Below are positions 1 to 11,609 of a DNA stretch of 64,000 nucleotides, piece by piece. Positions within the stretch are counted from its first letter, which is position 1. The number at the start of each line of letters is the position of its first letter. The position numbers and the translations under genes were made by a program. The notes beneath the pieces were generated by a model. The model searched no databases. It saw only the letters and a program-made list of their open reading frames with translations, and was not told the origin of the DNA. Source of the stretch: Hyaloscypha bicolor E (taxonomy: Eukaryota > Ascomycota > Leotiomycetes > Helotiales > Hyaloscyphaceae); NCBI RefSeq assembly GCF_002865645.1, contig NW_020194628.1, positions 1,674,001 to 1,738,000 of the forward strand. The letters are read 5' to 3'.

Positions 1-368
1 TTGTCTCAACCCCTATTGTCCACACTTCACAACAATTCCCACGAAGACATATTGTCCCAACTCAGCCATTGTCAACATGATTCTATTGTCCGAGTATTTT
101 AGTATTTATACTTCTTTCTTCTCCCAACTCCTTCTTTCCTTTTGTTCGACAGCTACCAGATTCAAACGCATTCATCTTCGTTTCGTGTGCACCTAAAACT
201 CAACAACAAGATCATCAACAGCAACAATGGCTCCCAGAAACGGAGTCATCGGATTCTCGATGGCAGGGCCTCCGGCCGCCAAGTCTCCCGCCGCCGCCGC
301 CCCCTCAGCTCCTGCTCCTCCTCCTCCTCCCACACTACCACTGCCACGGCCACCGCGGCCACTGCAGC
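1..368. other. Leader region with proline/serine triplet repeats
   Basis: The first 225 bases are pyrimidine-rich and look like a fungal promoter or leader. An ATG at 227 in good context opens an Ala/Pro/Ser-rich frame, and from about 270 onward the DNA is made of CCT/TCC-type triplets that leave all three forward frames open. A strong donor (GAG followed by GTAAGA) sits at 616. I cannot tell which frame is translated. Confidence 0.4.
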
Positions 369-614
369 ATGACCCTCCGACCTGCTCCTCCTCCTCCTCC
401 TCCTCCTGCTCTTGCTCCAGCTCCTGCTCCCACTCCTGTCCCTGGTCCTGGTCCTGGTCCTGGTTCTGCCCCTGCTGTCGTCGACGATCCCATGGACTGG
501 GAGCAGACCGGGGACGAAATGGAGTGGATATACGACCGGACCGAGTTTTACTGGACCCCGTGGGACCGGCCGCGCCGGATCCTCTGGGTAGAGCCGTGGC
601 CGTGGTGGCTGTGA
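369..614 (+). CDS. Short proline/tryptophan-rich ORF, possibly a 5' exon
   Basis: This 81-residue frame begins at a true ATG. It has a Pro/Ala/Gly repeat stretch (residues about 5-32) and then an acidic, Trp-rich tail (DDPMDWEQTGDEMEW and on). That tail looks more protein-like than the overlapping 227 frame, which gives runs of Ser/Cys/Trp. It could be a stand-alone peptide. It could also be the first exon of the downstream BTB gene: a GTGAGG donor at 611 in this frame, or the GTAAGA donor at 616 in the 227 frame, both leave two bases, which suits acceptors near 1025-1028. No family recognised. Confidence 0.3.
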   Translation: MTLRPAPPPPPPPALAPAPAPTPVPGPGPGPGSAPAVVDDPMDWEQTGDEMEWIYDRTEFYWTPWDRPRRILWVEPWPWWL

Positions 615-837
615 GGTAAGAACCCACCTTCCTTTTATGTTTACATTTCGTCTCCTGTTTGTTTCAGTTGTCGTTTGGAAGCCTTCCTTCTTTTCTTGTG
701 CTTTTCATGATTTTTGGGACGAAAAGCTGCCGTCGTTGAGTTTCATGAGAGAGTTCTCGAGTTTCCTGCATATTCTGGCACTTCTTCGATGCAGGAAAGC
801 ATGATCCCTCCTTCTTTGTCTCCTGCACACTCCAAGA

Positions 838-1955
838 ATGGCTTCGTTTGAGCTTGAAATTCACCCAAATCAAATTTTCTTTCTCTTTGCATTCACTTCA
901 CCGTGGACGGTATCTCACGACTCAAAGTGGAGTTATGCGCACTTGAGCTTTCTCGATCTCTTCCCCTTATCAACATCCAACATCAATTTCTTGGAACCCA
1001 CGCTTACATGGACGAATGCGAACAGCAGACAGCAACCTCTACCTACTATGTCACAATCTACGTCGTCGACTTCGCCACAGCCACAACAACCTCTACCTAG
1101 TATGTCACAATCTACGTCTTCGACTTCGTCTTCGTCACAGCCACAACAACCTCTACCTAGTAACCCTCTGCAAGCTCTGCAATGGTAAGTCTTCCCCCGT
1201 CCAGCTCTCCCGACTCTCAGCACCTCATATTCCAAGATCAAAATTTGAGAAACGTGCTGACCTTCGCTAGTTCTCTAATATCCGGCAAATTCTCCGATCT
1301 GACCATCGCACACAGTACTAGGCGTTGGAAAGCCCACAAAGTCGTCATTTGTTCGCAGTCACCTGTTCTTGAGGCTATGATCGAGCATCTTCCCCCGACT
1401 GTCTCCATTCTCTACCTCGACGACTACGACCACGAAGCCGTCTGTTCCATGATGGAGTACCTATACTCGACCAATTACGATACAATCGACCACGAACCCG
1501 ATTTCTCATTACCTCGTCACATCAAAGTCTTCTGTCTCTCTGTCATGCTCTCGATCTCCGGTCTGGAAGACCTCGCTGCGAAAAAGTTTGGATCCACTCT
1601 TCTCACTCATGTCAAGGACCTCGATGTCTACTTCAGATCTGTCAAAGACATCTACGACTCTACTACTTCCGAGCATCCTGCCTTACGTCTCATTGTCATC
1701 GAAGCGGCGGTCACCGAACTTCCCAATCTTATCAACGAGTCTCGCTTCTTCGATCTCAGCAGTGCGGTCAAGGGCTTCCAGGCGGATATATACCTCTTCT
1801 TGATGAACCATCCTTCAAGACCTATTCAGACGGAAACGGAGTATGTGTTTGCTGAGCTTTGTGACGAATGCGGACCAAGAGCGGATGATGACGGTTATGA
1901 GGTTTCGACTGAATGCAAGGGCTGCGGAAAGGTGAAAACACTGGAGTTCTATTAG
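838..1955 (+). CDS. BTB/POZ domain protein
   Basis: Modelled as two exons, 838..1184 and 1271..1955, giving 343 residues. The intron has a GTAAGT donor, a GCTGAC branch and a CTAG acceptor, and joins the frames exactly. The N-terminal part holds a Ser/Gln/Pro repeat (QPLPxMSQSTSSTS, two and a half copies at 1030-1165). A fungal BTB fold follows (SGKFSDLTI, then WKAHKVVICSQSPVLEAM), and near the C-terminus two CxxC pairs (LCDECG and ECKGCG) could form a zinc ribbon. Fungal proteins of this type are abundant and mostly of unknown function; BTB domains usually mediate dimerisation or Cullin-3 binding. The 838 start is the nearest in-frame ATG, but a spliced 5' exon further upstream fits equally well. 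Confidence 0.75.
1030..1165 (+). repeat. Minisatellite of about 60 bp inside the BTB gene
   Basis: About two and a half copies of a unit starting CAACCTCTACCTA and running through TATGTCACAATCTACGTC and a CGACTTCG run to CCACAGCCACAA. In the modelled frame it encodes a QPLPxMSQSTSSTS unit. The copies differ by a few bases and by the length of a CTTCGT run, as expected from slippage. Confidence 0.75.
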
Positions 1956-2305
1956 GGTTGCGCTTACTTGATTTCCTCTCATGTACATAGCTTTCTGCTT
2001 TTCCGGTTGTGCTCTTAGATATGTGGAACAATAGAGCACATATTAGATTTCTCCTCTCTGCCATATTGGTCCCTAGAAATGCAAAAGTGACAATTGCAAA
2101 ATAGATCGTAAGCTTGATAGTGAATCTCCTGGCTTGCGCTGAACAAGATTGCCCCGAATCACGGAAGTATTACAATGCAAAGGATATATTAACTTTATTG
2201 TACGAGATTGTCCGGGAACATCAGGGAGGGGAAGTAGATGAAGTGTCCAAGTTGACTTTGGGACTATGAGTAGATAATCTCTAACAGTTATATCGCGTCA
2301 TGAAC
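1956..2305. other. Intergenic between convergent genes
   Basis: Three-prime flanks of the BTB gene (plus strand) and the AsaB-like gene (minus strand). I see no open frame or structured element here. Confidence 0.6.
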
Positions 2306-3434
2306 TCAACCAAAAACAATACTTCTGACTTCAATGCTCACTCGACTAGGAGCATCTTTGGGAACCGAGGGGTCCATGAAAGCCGAATGGGGACACACTT
2401 CATTCGTCAGCAGCCGAGCTTGGAGGGGTGCGTCAAACGTCCTAGAATCAACTTACACGGTGCTTCATCAGGCGAATTATCCCCCAGCTTAAACAAGAGT
2501 ACGTCGTCCCACTCCATTCCCTTTTTGTAAAACCACCGTTGATCAGGATTGGAAAGGACTTCATAGGCTTCGTCTTGATAATGCGGGAAAATGATATCGG
2601 CCGGGATCAAATCCTTCGTATCGACGGACCGGAAGTCGCACATTGCGAGGGGGCAGTCTTGGACTGGTATAGAGATAGGTCTCCATATGCTGGGTTGTCT
2701 GTCAGCTTCCGGCCAGGCGTGCTATGCATGATCTGCCACTAACTTCAAGAAGCGGACCCGTTCTTTCATCAAATTTTGAGCTTGGTGTGGGAAATAGAGC
2801 TGTAGTCTCTTGAAACAGGATGCGGCTGTCGCATCTGGGAGGTTGGGATTAGTCATTTGTAGCTTCAAGTGAAGTTGAAGAATCCGAGAAAAGTAGAGCT
2901 GCCACTTACCACAGTGTGCTCGTAAGAATGGAGTCTTGGTTGTTTTGTTCTTGCTATCGGCTGAGTCTTTCCCTCGAAACTCCATGGAGGTTCAGTTATG
3001 CCCGACTAGAGGCGAATCTCAGAAAATTGACTCACATTATATGCGTAAATGAAGGCGCCTGCACATTTCAGGTGTTTGACTAACCATTCCTCAACTTTGG
3101 GGATATATTCTGAGCAAACAGAAAAGTCATTCCACTGATCCATATGGATTGGCGACTTTGCGTAGTGGAAGCCAGACCTCTCTAACGTAAAATCGCTCTC
3201 GTGCCCCGAGACATCGAAAACTTTAAGAAAATGACTTTGTGTGACTATATTTGTCCTTGGAAGCTTGGTCCCCGACGGGAGCCTGCTCAGATATGGCTTT
3301 TCGGTGTTGTAGAGATTCAAAGGGATCAGGAAATGGAATATAGAAAGGTCGGCAGCGTGAAGCTTGGCATCCTTGATAAGATCGTCAACATCACTTGATG
3401 CTCCTAAATTCTGGGCTGAAACTATTTGCGGCAA
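2306..3434 (-). CDS. AsaB/NvfI-type hydroxylase/desaturase family protein
   Basis: Five exons joined in frame: 3036..3434, 2910..2979, 2744..2834, 2457..2689 and 2306..2397. All donors are canonical and the branch points are recognisable (TGACTAAT, GCTGAC). The product (about 294 residues) carries the family signatures in order: VFDVSGHESDFTLERSGF, PKVEEWLVKHL, RAHCDATAAS, LNIWRPIS, CDFRSVDTKDLIPAD, WFYKKGMEWDDVLLFK, and a C-terminal HSAFMDP ... SIEVRSIVFG. Characterised relatives include AsaB of aspergillic acid biosynthesis and the NvfI oxygenase; the substrate here is unknown. The 5' end is not solved: the open frame begins with TTG, so an upstream exon with the ATG is likely. A CAG/GTAAGC donor near 3500, in frame with an ATG at 3820, is one candidate. 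It is divergent from the regulator at 5002. Confidence 0.85.
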
Positions 3435-5001
3435 CCGTGAGTTTCTGGAAGCTGGAGAGGAAACTTAAGAATACGTCCTAACCAGGAGGTCGGTTGCTTA
3501 CCTGCTGGCCTCCTTGTGGGTCGACATGGCAACCCCACAGCCCGCTCCTCTAATGCACGGGCAGATCGTGTCCAGTTTCTCCAGGGACGATCGAATGGCT
3601 GACGATGATCGAAGCGCCATGACAAGACCTCAGGGAACTCTGAATGAAGCCAGGTTTGCATCGTTTTCTCGCACTTAGGTGGCCAGTAGGATCGCCATGG
3701 TTGATGAAGATCCCTCGTCTCGCTTGGTTCATGCTTGGTGTCCCCGACTCTCGCTTCTGGATCAAGATACCAAATGGTATCTGATTGCTGGTTCATCAAG
3801 AGATGGACGTCCATGCTCATAAATTACGAGAAACCGTTGAACACGGCTGAATGCAGTTCTTCGGAGCTATCTTTTGGCGGAGAAATGGATTGTGGTCGAA
3901 GGGATGATGCCCCAAACCCAGAAAGAGCGGCTCTTTTCCCCACGCCAATTGCCCATAACCTAATCGGTCACGGGGTGCATGTTGCAACTCATCCGGATCT
4001 GCAGCATCCGCCAATAAAAGGATGTTGAAGACGAGGCTGCAACATCTTGGCTACCATTTCCCTGTCATTAACCCTGCCAATCACAAAGGTCTGCTCTCGG
4101 AGTCTCCGAGGTTGGCTATTGTTCGTCAAAACGGAATTTTGCTTCGCCAGAGTGGTCCAGTTAACGATCGGACGAAAGCTTTGCATTGGTGATGGGTGTA
4201 ATGTACTTCGTTGAATCAGTACATCCTGGTTTTGCGCGGCGAATTCAACAATCAAGTCCGCTCTGGCTGAGCAGTCAGCATATCTGCTTCAAAAAGAACT
4301 TTCACTCACCTCGGTCTTCATTTGACTCTTAAATCTGAAAGTTGGAAATATTTCAGTGAAGCTTCAGGTTTTGATAAAACGGTGCATTCTCCAAGGCGTT
4401 TCTGTGGAGAGCACTCGATCGTTGAGGACCTCGAGAGAGATTTATCCTTGTTTTCGGCCGGAATGGTCGGAAATATCATAAACTTTGACTCCAGTCACCG
4501 TCGATGTGGATTTCGAGAACTGGTCAAGTAATTAAGTACCAAGTCAAAGGTCGAACTGGTGGTTGGCGGGGGTGGCGGCTTTCCCCTCATCGGGCTGCCT
4601 GCAGCTGCAGGAAGCGCCTTCCCCTTTTCAGAACCGGTGAGAATTGCTTGAGAATTGCCCGGAAACACATGCAGAGCTTTGCTTCTTGTGCGACATCTTG
4701 ACGCTGGCGAAAATCAAACTGACTAGAGAATTCGGATCTTACCTTGAAAAACTGCTCACAACACTCACCGCTCGTTGTGGCCGCTGACTTCTAGGTTTCA
4801 GCCGGTACTCCGTTTGACAAGCACCCATGGAAGCTGTCTCGGAATTTGAAGCTGGCACAATGGTATATAATCACCTTCTAAATTTAATCCATCCTTAACC
4901 TCCATATTTACTTTCGCTCATCATGGATCTTCTCTGACCTTGAGGACTAGCATCCTCCACGAAAACGTCAACGCACCTCCGATGAGGGCTTCCACGCAAG
5001 C
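3435..5001. other. Divergent intergenic region with an unresolved minus-strand frame
   Basis: The region lies between the AsaB-like gene and the zinc-cluster gene. A minus-strand frame from an ATG at 3820 runs to 3422 and could supply the missing 5' exon of the AsaB-like gene; its sequence matches nothing I recognise. The rest holds only short, unrelated frames, and probably the promoters of both flanking genes. Confidence 0.4.
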
Positions 5002-7552
5002 ATGATTGAAAAACAGCCGTCAGAGAGGCCACGACCGCCCACGGACATGAGCCATTTGTCCCCTGAGGATCGGCAGGCATTTGAGCGAGTCGCGACAATT
5101 CTCAACAAGCCATTGTCCGAGCTCTACGAGGTGAACCCACAGCATACAAGTGTAGGGCCGAGAGGCGCTGCGGTGGACCCGTTCATAGCAGGGCACGCAA
5201 TGCACACAGGCCCACAGATATGGCTTTCAACAACAGATTGGCAAGAGATGAACGGCTGGCCACAAGATATTCGCCATGATGGAATCGGAACCCATGCTCC
5301 TCAACTGAATGAACCACAGCCCTCTGGATCAATATTCGAGCACGAACCCGAGGGCAGTGTCTACCAGTGGACAGAACACACAAGCCAAGGACCAACTGCT
5401 CAGATTAGGCGTAGAGGAAACACTCCCGACGCCGACAGCCAAACCTGGTTCCCTGTACCAACAGAGTATTTGACCCAAGCTTACCACCAGGTTGGAATGG
5501 TAGATAATACCGAGGCAGGAACGCGTTCAGAAAGGCCGGGAGTGGAACCAGCTTCCAATGCCTCCGCTGTTCCACCTCGGTGCGATCCACCAACATCGAA
5601 TGGTTCACCAAAACAGGATCGGGATGCCACCAATTGGCAATCCTCACCTCCGGGTGCGCTTGACAGCGATCTCGTTGAACTGGGATGGGTTGACGTCAGG
5701 GCGGCACAACATTCCAGTTTTGTAAATCAGCCAACGTACGCTGGAGAAGCCACTACATCGGAGTGGTCAATGGTTCGGCCATCTAAAAAGCACGAAACTG
5801 TTCTTCTCGATAATTCAAACCCGAAGTCTGTGACGTGGGTCTCAACGGATTCAACAGGGAAAGAACTTTCACCAAAGAAGAAGCGTGGGCCATTCCAGGA
5901 CCAGCAACTGAGGGAGCAAACGAGTGACACCCGAAAGTTGAAGGCTTGTGTGCGGTGTAGAATGCAGAAGATTCGTGTAAGCGTTCATGTCTTTGACGCA
6001 TTGAGTACCTTATCTTACCAACACAGTGCAACCCCAACCCCAGTGATCCAAGCGGGGTGTGTCAGACATGTCAGGATGTCTCGAAGCAGAAGATCCACAC
6101 TCTTCCTTGCATGCGGTACAAGCTTTCAGAGGCCACCCTCTATCGAACTGGGAAAGCTCCAGGATTGGAATTTACGTTCAGATGGCCCGTGATGAAATTG
6201 AGAGATATTTCTGATTGGGCAGCGCCTGAAGTCAGAAATATCAAAGTAATGTCCGACGTATGTTCAGTTCCATTGGAGCTGTCCGTCCGGAAGTTCGTTC
6301 CGATTCCCCAAGACAGATTGAAGAAGTCGTGGATGGATGGCAAAACCATCAAGTAAGACTACAATGTCCAATTTACCCCTTATCTGGATATTTCGTGGGT
6401 TGTGGCCTATTCAAAGTCCTTTTCATGGGAAAACTGTAGAGGCTTGGATATGCTCAATATTTTTGGACCATGAAAGCTGACTTCGAGACTGTCCAGATTC
6501 AAGGAAACCACTCCGTACGCGATTGTGAACATGCTTGCAGCTGTCAAGGACATGCATGATTACATCAACAAACATGTTTTCGAGGCTATGGAGTTTTGGC
6601 TGCGTGGTAAAGATGCCTGGGTCCAGGAGACTTTCAAATTTGCTCGGCAATACATGACATATGCTGTGAGTAGGACTGAGCGCTGCCACCACTCCAACGA
6701 CTAACAAGACACAGCCCCGAGAAGAGGCATCTGTTCTAGCCGATTTCTTTCGATTGTGGTTTGCTGTCCGACGCACGGCTACCACTGAATATATCTTCGG
6801 GGACGACACACTCGACATGGAGCCAGAAAGGACCGATCGATCATATCCGCTGTTTGGGAAAGTTCCGTTACCGCCCGTTATGATCCAACAGCTGGACATG
6901 GTTCTCACGCTCGGTTTCCTCCAACCGCTTGGGAAGAAGGTGCTGGAAAACTTCCAAAAGATCGTTCTGAGCAACAAGCCAAAGAGCTGGATGACGATCT
7001 ATCTGATCACATTTATGTCCCTTTACAGTTGCGCGAGGTTGACTGCTGAGAACTATCAGAATGCGAGGAAACATGGGCTCAAGGTACGATTTCAGTCTCC
7101 TTCTCGTCGGCACATTGCGAGGCTTAGTTACTGATCTTGGATCGAATAGCGGAGATTCGCCATGCCAATGTTCATCTCTGAACGACACCAAGCTGCGAAT
7201 GTCTTCCTGGCCCACTATCATTATTGCACAAAACCGTGCAGTCCGTTCCTCTTGGATTGGAAGAAGCGTCAACAAACGCCATTTTCCGAGATGACAACCG
7301 ATGAAATCGACTTCGTTCTCAGAACTTCAGACATGGTGAAGGATAAAAGTAAGGATGCCAGTTGAGCTTCATTTCCGCATGCTGACAAGTGGATCAGAGG
7401 ACAGGTTCCGGAGGACCATGGAATTTGAGCTCTATGAAGACGATTTTTATTTCGTGTCGCAGATGTTCGACGATGAGTGGATGCCGCGGGACACGGTCAT
7501 TGAATATGGTGATGAGACAGTTGCTGGTGTGCCACTGCCCAGGTGCGGTTGA
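5002..7552 (+). CDS. Zn2Cys6 transcription factor with mid-protein zinc cluster
   Basis: Six exons (5002..5976, 6027..6352, 6497..6665, 6715..7083, 7150..7348, 7398..7552) give a continuous 730-residue protein. A 310-residue hydrophilic N-terminal half precedes the zinc cluster. The cluster spans the first intron: ACVRCRMQKIR, then CNPNPSDPSGVCQTC, then LPC about 12 residues later, followed by MRYKLSEATLYR. Spacing is C-x2-C-x6-C-x10-C-x2-C-x12-C. The C-terminal half is helical (FFRLWFAVRRTATTEYIF, a stretch on ISERHQAANVFLAHYHYC) and ends in an acidic tail. This layout belongs to a fungal-specific subgroup of presumed nuclear DNA-binding regulators. It is head-to-head with the AsaB-like enzyme, which makes that gene a possible target (inference). 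Confidence 0.88.
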
Positions 7553-8527
7553 CAAAAACGAGGAGGTACAGTAGTTGATTGCACCCCGCTCTGTTGCCTT
7601 GAAGGCATAATCGAACGAGGATGGGCCTATGAGATAGTCTCACGTGCGCACTCTACTCTCAAAATTCTGATGAATTATGATTAATCCATTGCAGCATGAA
7701 TGTTAGACCAGAGTACTCGGTCCATTGTACCTAATCTTGGACCTCATGTGATTCAATGCAGACGAGGTCTCCGGAACCACCTCACCGGACCCCTCCATCC
7801 AGAATGGCCGGAGTGACGTACGAGAGACATCGTCTCACCGGACATTCCCCCAGACCGGTCACCACTCGCGTGAGCTTTCGGTCCTCGTATCCCAAAAAAA
7901 TAACTCATGGCTCATGTCCTCACCGGTCGCATCTCTTCACCGGCTCGGCTACAGCCGCTTCTCGGCCCGCTTCTCAAAACGCAACCACGTGTCTCCGCTG
8001 ACGAGAGAGACACCCCACATCGATGCTTGCTTTGAAGTTTGGTAGTAAGCGCAAGGCTGTCTTGAGGGGTGAGGCTGATGCTTGACCCGAGAGCGGTGGT
8101 TCGCACTGCTCGCCTTAAGAGTTTGAGAGGCATGGTAAGGCTTGCTTGTGTGAGTGAGGGGTCGATGGAGGAGGGGGTTGAGTCCTGGATTTCCGAGTTT
8201 GGAAACCCGGTGGACACCGGTCAACGGAGCAGCTGGATGTATGATTAATTCCCGGAAGTTCTCGAGCTTGAGGTTGCCAGAAGTGGTTTCGCGCCTGGTA
8301 TAAGCTACTGAATGAGGGTTTAGGCAGGTGGCGTGTATGAGTTGTCAGAATGAAGCAGGAAAGAGGCGCAGTTTCCATTTCCCCCCTCTGACCGAGTTTG
8401 GAGGATATATAGGGCGGGAGGGCGGATATGGCGGGTGAGGTTGTTTGTCGGTTTTTATGAGGAGAATGAGAGGAAGTATTTCATCCTTTCATCTCATCTC
8501 CGAGTCCAACCCACAAGTCAATATCCC
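7553..8527. promoter_or_regulatory. Intergenic with a TCACCGG motif cluster and TATA-like box
   Basis: TCACCGG occurs at 7782, 7835, 7920 and 7937, with a further ACCGGTCACC near 7853, so five related CGG-type sites lie within about 160 bases. A GGATATATAGGG box lies near 8402, roughly 125 bases before the next ATG. CGG half-sites are typical targets of Zn2Cys6 proteins; assigning one here is inference. No coding region is supported. Confidence 0.4.
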
Positions 8528-9129
8528 ATGGCAGGAGTAACCCCCTGCTTGCTTCCCATCAAACTCAAAGGGAAGAATGAGGGATTGGTATCAAGCTTGA
8601 AGATGCCGTATTGTGAGAAGACGGTAGATGAAATGCCGTGCTGTAAGATGGTCGACGAGATACTATTAGGTCTCTTATCCGATACTGAGGAGCTCTGCTT
8701 CCCTGAGTTTGAAATCCTGGACGATTTCGAAAATTGCGACCTCATGGTTCTGGAGCAATGTACTGAGGGGTGTGGGTACATGGAGTTGATCGATCTCAAT
8801 GGTAAGTTCCTTTCTTCTAAAACCAGTGTGAGAGCTGACGACATTGAGAAGGGTCACTGAATCTTGAGTCTGGTTTCCGTGCAGAGAAGAACGATAGTCT
8901 GGAAAACTCGGAGGACTCGGAGGACGAATGCTGGTCCATGGCCGTGAACATCGAAGACAAAGATCTACGAACGGAACACGGAGCCTGGTCTTGGTTCCAG
9001 TCGTTTAGAAATCCTGCCATTGTGAAGGTTGATACAGGGCAAAATTTGAGGTATTGCGTTCAGGTGCTCGGTTCGTTACTTGGAGCTTTGTGGGATATTG
9101 TTCAATCCTTGATTGTTGAGCGACTGTAG
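8528..9129 (+). CDS. Small acidic hypothetical protein
   Basis: Two exons, 8528..8801 and 8885..9129, joined by a GTAAGT/GCAG intron that keeps frame, encode 172 residues. The sequence is acidic and fairly Cys-rich in its first half (MPYCEKTVDEMPCCKMVDE, then an EFEILDDFENCDLMVLEQC stretch), followed by a Glu/Asp/Ser run and an amphipathic C-terminus (LGSLLGALWDIVQSLIVERL). No signal peptide or known domain is visible. The ATG at 8528 has a favourable context (cccATGGc) and lies downstream of a TATA-like box. It may be a lineage-restricted gene. Confidence 0.5.
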
Positions 9130-9701
9130 GATAGGGCCATAAATTTGTAGCATTCCAAGGAATATGGTTACCTTGTTGTAGAAACAGATTGGCAAGAATT
9201 GAGATACTTCAGCAATTTCCCGCGGTTTCTCTTCTTAATGGACGTCCTTTGACTCCTTTCTGACGTTGCTGAAGCAGTTGTGACTCGTTGACAACGGAGA
9301 GATGTTGATTGATCCTGCTGACGCGTCGACACGAAGCTGTCCATTCGTGTTTGGACGTGGTGGTGACATGGCACGGCCGCTGGTTTTATCTCTCGTGATT
9401 GATCAATTGCTTGACACAGTTGTTCTATATAATGGATAGAGGCCAGCCTCGATAGGAGGTGTAGATTGGCAGCAAACTGTACAGAAAAGCTTCATCACAG
9501 CGTAATCCAGAGCTCAAAAAGGCTTTTACTTCGTACGGTGGCCATTTCAGCGCTCAAACGCAGAAAGTGGGCCAGAAACCAACCCCTCAACCAGCACGCC
9601 ATTCATCCCACTTCACCATCTAGAAATTTCTTCAGAGCTTAGGGATACATCTCCCTCTCACACAGTTTCTCGACTGCATAGCTCTGCTCCGCAACCTCAA
9701 A
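9130..9701. other. Intergenic, promoter of the NiCoT gene
   Basis: No coding frame is supported. The last 100 bases before 9702 are C/T-rich, as is common in fungal promoters. Confidence 0.5.
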
Positions 9702-10966
9702 ATGCGCCTCCCTCGACCCCAATGCCTCCACAACCTCGCCAACCTCCTCCCTTCCCAACTACGCTTCCTCCCCTACCCCGCGCTCCGAATAATTTCCCTC
9801 CTAATCCTCACAAACCTCCTAATCTGGGCTATCGTCGCCATAATCTTACGCAAACACGCCAGCCTCTCCTCCTCCGCGCTCCTCTCCTACACCCTCGGTC
9901 TACGGCATGCCCTAGACGCAGACCACATCTCGGCCATCGACCTGATGACACGACGGCTCGTAGCCACTGGCTGCAAGCCTGTCACCGTCGGAACGTGGTT
10001 CAGTCTGGGGCATTCCACGATCGTGGTTATTACCTGTATTGTGGTAGCTGCGACGAGTGGCGCATTGGAGAAGCGCTTTGAGGGGTTTAGGAATGTAGGG
10101 GGCGTGATTGGGACGGCTGTCAGTGCGGGGGTGTTGATACTTTTGGGGTGTGCGAATGCGTGGATATTGGTGAAATTGGTGCAAAGGATGAGGATTGTGT
10201 TAAGGGAGGAGGTGAGTGGTGATCGAGAAGGGGCAGGGGAGGGTGCTGTTGCGGGACTGAATTTGGAGAGTGGAGGGATCATGGTGAGGGTGTTCAAGAA
10301 GTTGTTTATGCTGATCGACAGGCCGTGGAAGATGTATCCCCTTGGGGTACTGTTTGGGCTGGGGTTTGATACCAGCAGCGAGATTGCTGTATTGGGGATC
10401 GCGAGTCTCCATGGTGCTCAAGGGACAAGTATTTGGCTGATTCTCATTTTTCCTATCTTGTTCACGGGTATGGTTTGCGCTCCGATACATTCTCATGGCC
10501 GACTTTCTTCTGATCTTGAGCAGCTGGTATGTGTCTCCTCGATACGACAGACGGAGCGCTCATGATGACACTCTATACTTCCACCTCCCTGGCAAGAGAT
10601 ACGATTGCCATTCTATACTATTCCATAGTATTATCGGCGATCACTGTCTTGGTCGCCATGGTCATCGGAATGATCCAATTATTGTCCGTCATCGCCAATT
10701 ACTCAAGTGGGCCGTTCTGGGATGGTATTGACAAAGTTGGAGATCATTTTGATGTAATTGGTGGTGGAATTTGCGGCGCCTTTGTGGTCTTTGGTGCTGC
10801 GTCTGTGGTCTTGTATAAGCCCTGGAGGCGAAGATACGATCGAAGACCTCGTGCTGGGGTTGCAGCAGCTGTAGATTCTGTAGAGTTACAGACTACAAAT
10901 GATAAAGAGATGGAGGAGAAGAAGGCGGGAACGAGATCATCGAGAGAAGTGGTCCAAGAAGAGTAA
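9702..10966 (+). CDS. NiCoT-family nickel/cobalt permease
   Basis: Two exons (9702..10467 and 10524..10966; 56-nt intron, CAG acceptor) encode 402 residues. The family signature RHALDADH lies at about residues 68-75 in the second membrane segment (His and Asp residues are known metal ligands in NiCoT proteins). GLGFDTSSEIAVLGI follows near residue 230, and LFTAGMCLLDTTDGALM is rebuilt across the splice. About eight hydrophobic segments are visible, with a charged cytosolic loop in the middle (EEVSGDREGAGEGA). The role is uptake of Ni2+ and/or Co2+ across the plasma membrane, as for S. pombe Nic1. Nickel supply in fungi usually serves urease; no urease gene is nearby. Confidence 0.95.
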
Positions 10967-11609
10967 AAGCGCGGAGTGCCCAGAGAGAGCCTCCAAGCTA
11001 GATGTCTTGATCAATTTTCAGTGGTCGAAATACCAAGAAATATTTAAGATAGAATTTCATATTTATACCATCCTTGACCTGTCCCTCTATTCCCCTTTCG
11101 CGCACCCAATTTCCTGAACTTCATGCATATCCTATCCCTGGCAAGAAGATTTACATAGATATCTATAGTGCGGCCATGCTAGCGAGAGCTCGTGGGCAAC
11201 CATGCCCTGTCTGTGAAGGTCTCTGTGACTGTTCAACAAACAACATTCCGGGAATATTTCGTGGGAAGTGCAGCTGCACACAGCTGACTGTCAGAGCCCC
11301 CCCGGTTGAGAGATCATCACTGGCGCGGGAAATCCGCATGTCCCTTGCGGTTCCTGCTGGCAACTTCGCCATTTAGCCAACTTCGAGCTCGCCAATTGGC
11401 GGGGGGCAAAGCTTCGAATTTGCAGAACCGGGCCTGGAACATTTAACTTGAGTTTGGTCAACCTCTCTTTGGATTTGCCAAGATCCACTCGTAGTCGAGG
11501 ATCGTCAACGCATTTTGTAGACACCGACGCGGCTCGGGGGAACCAAAATATTGGAGGGATTCTGCTCTTTCCGTATCAAGAACGTTCTTCTTCCACGCCT
11601 CCTTTCCCT
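10967..11609. other. Intergenic between convergent genes
   Basis: Three-prime flanks of the NiCoT gene and of the minus-strand regulator. No supported coding or structural feature. Confidence 0.5.

Noticed and set aside
193..627. A 144-codon minus-strand frame rich in Gln/Glu/Gly
   Set aside because: It is the complement of triplet repeats; repeats keep several frames open by chance.
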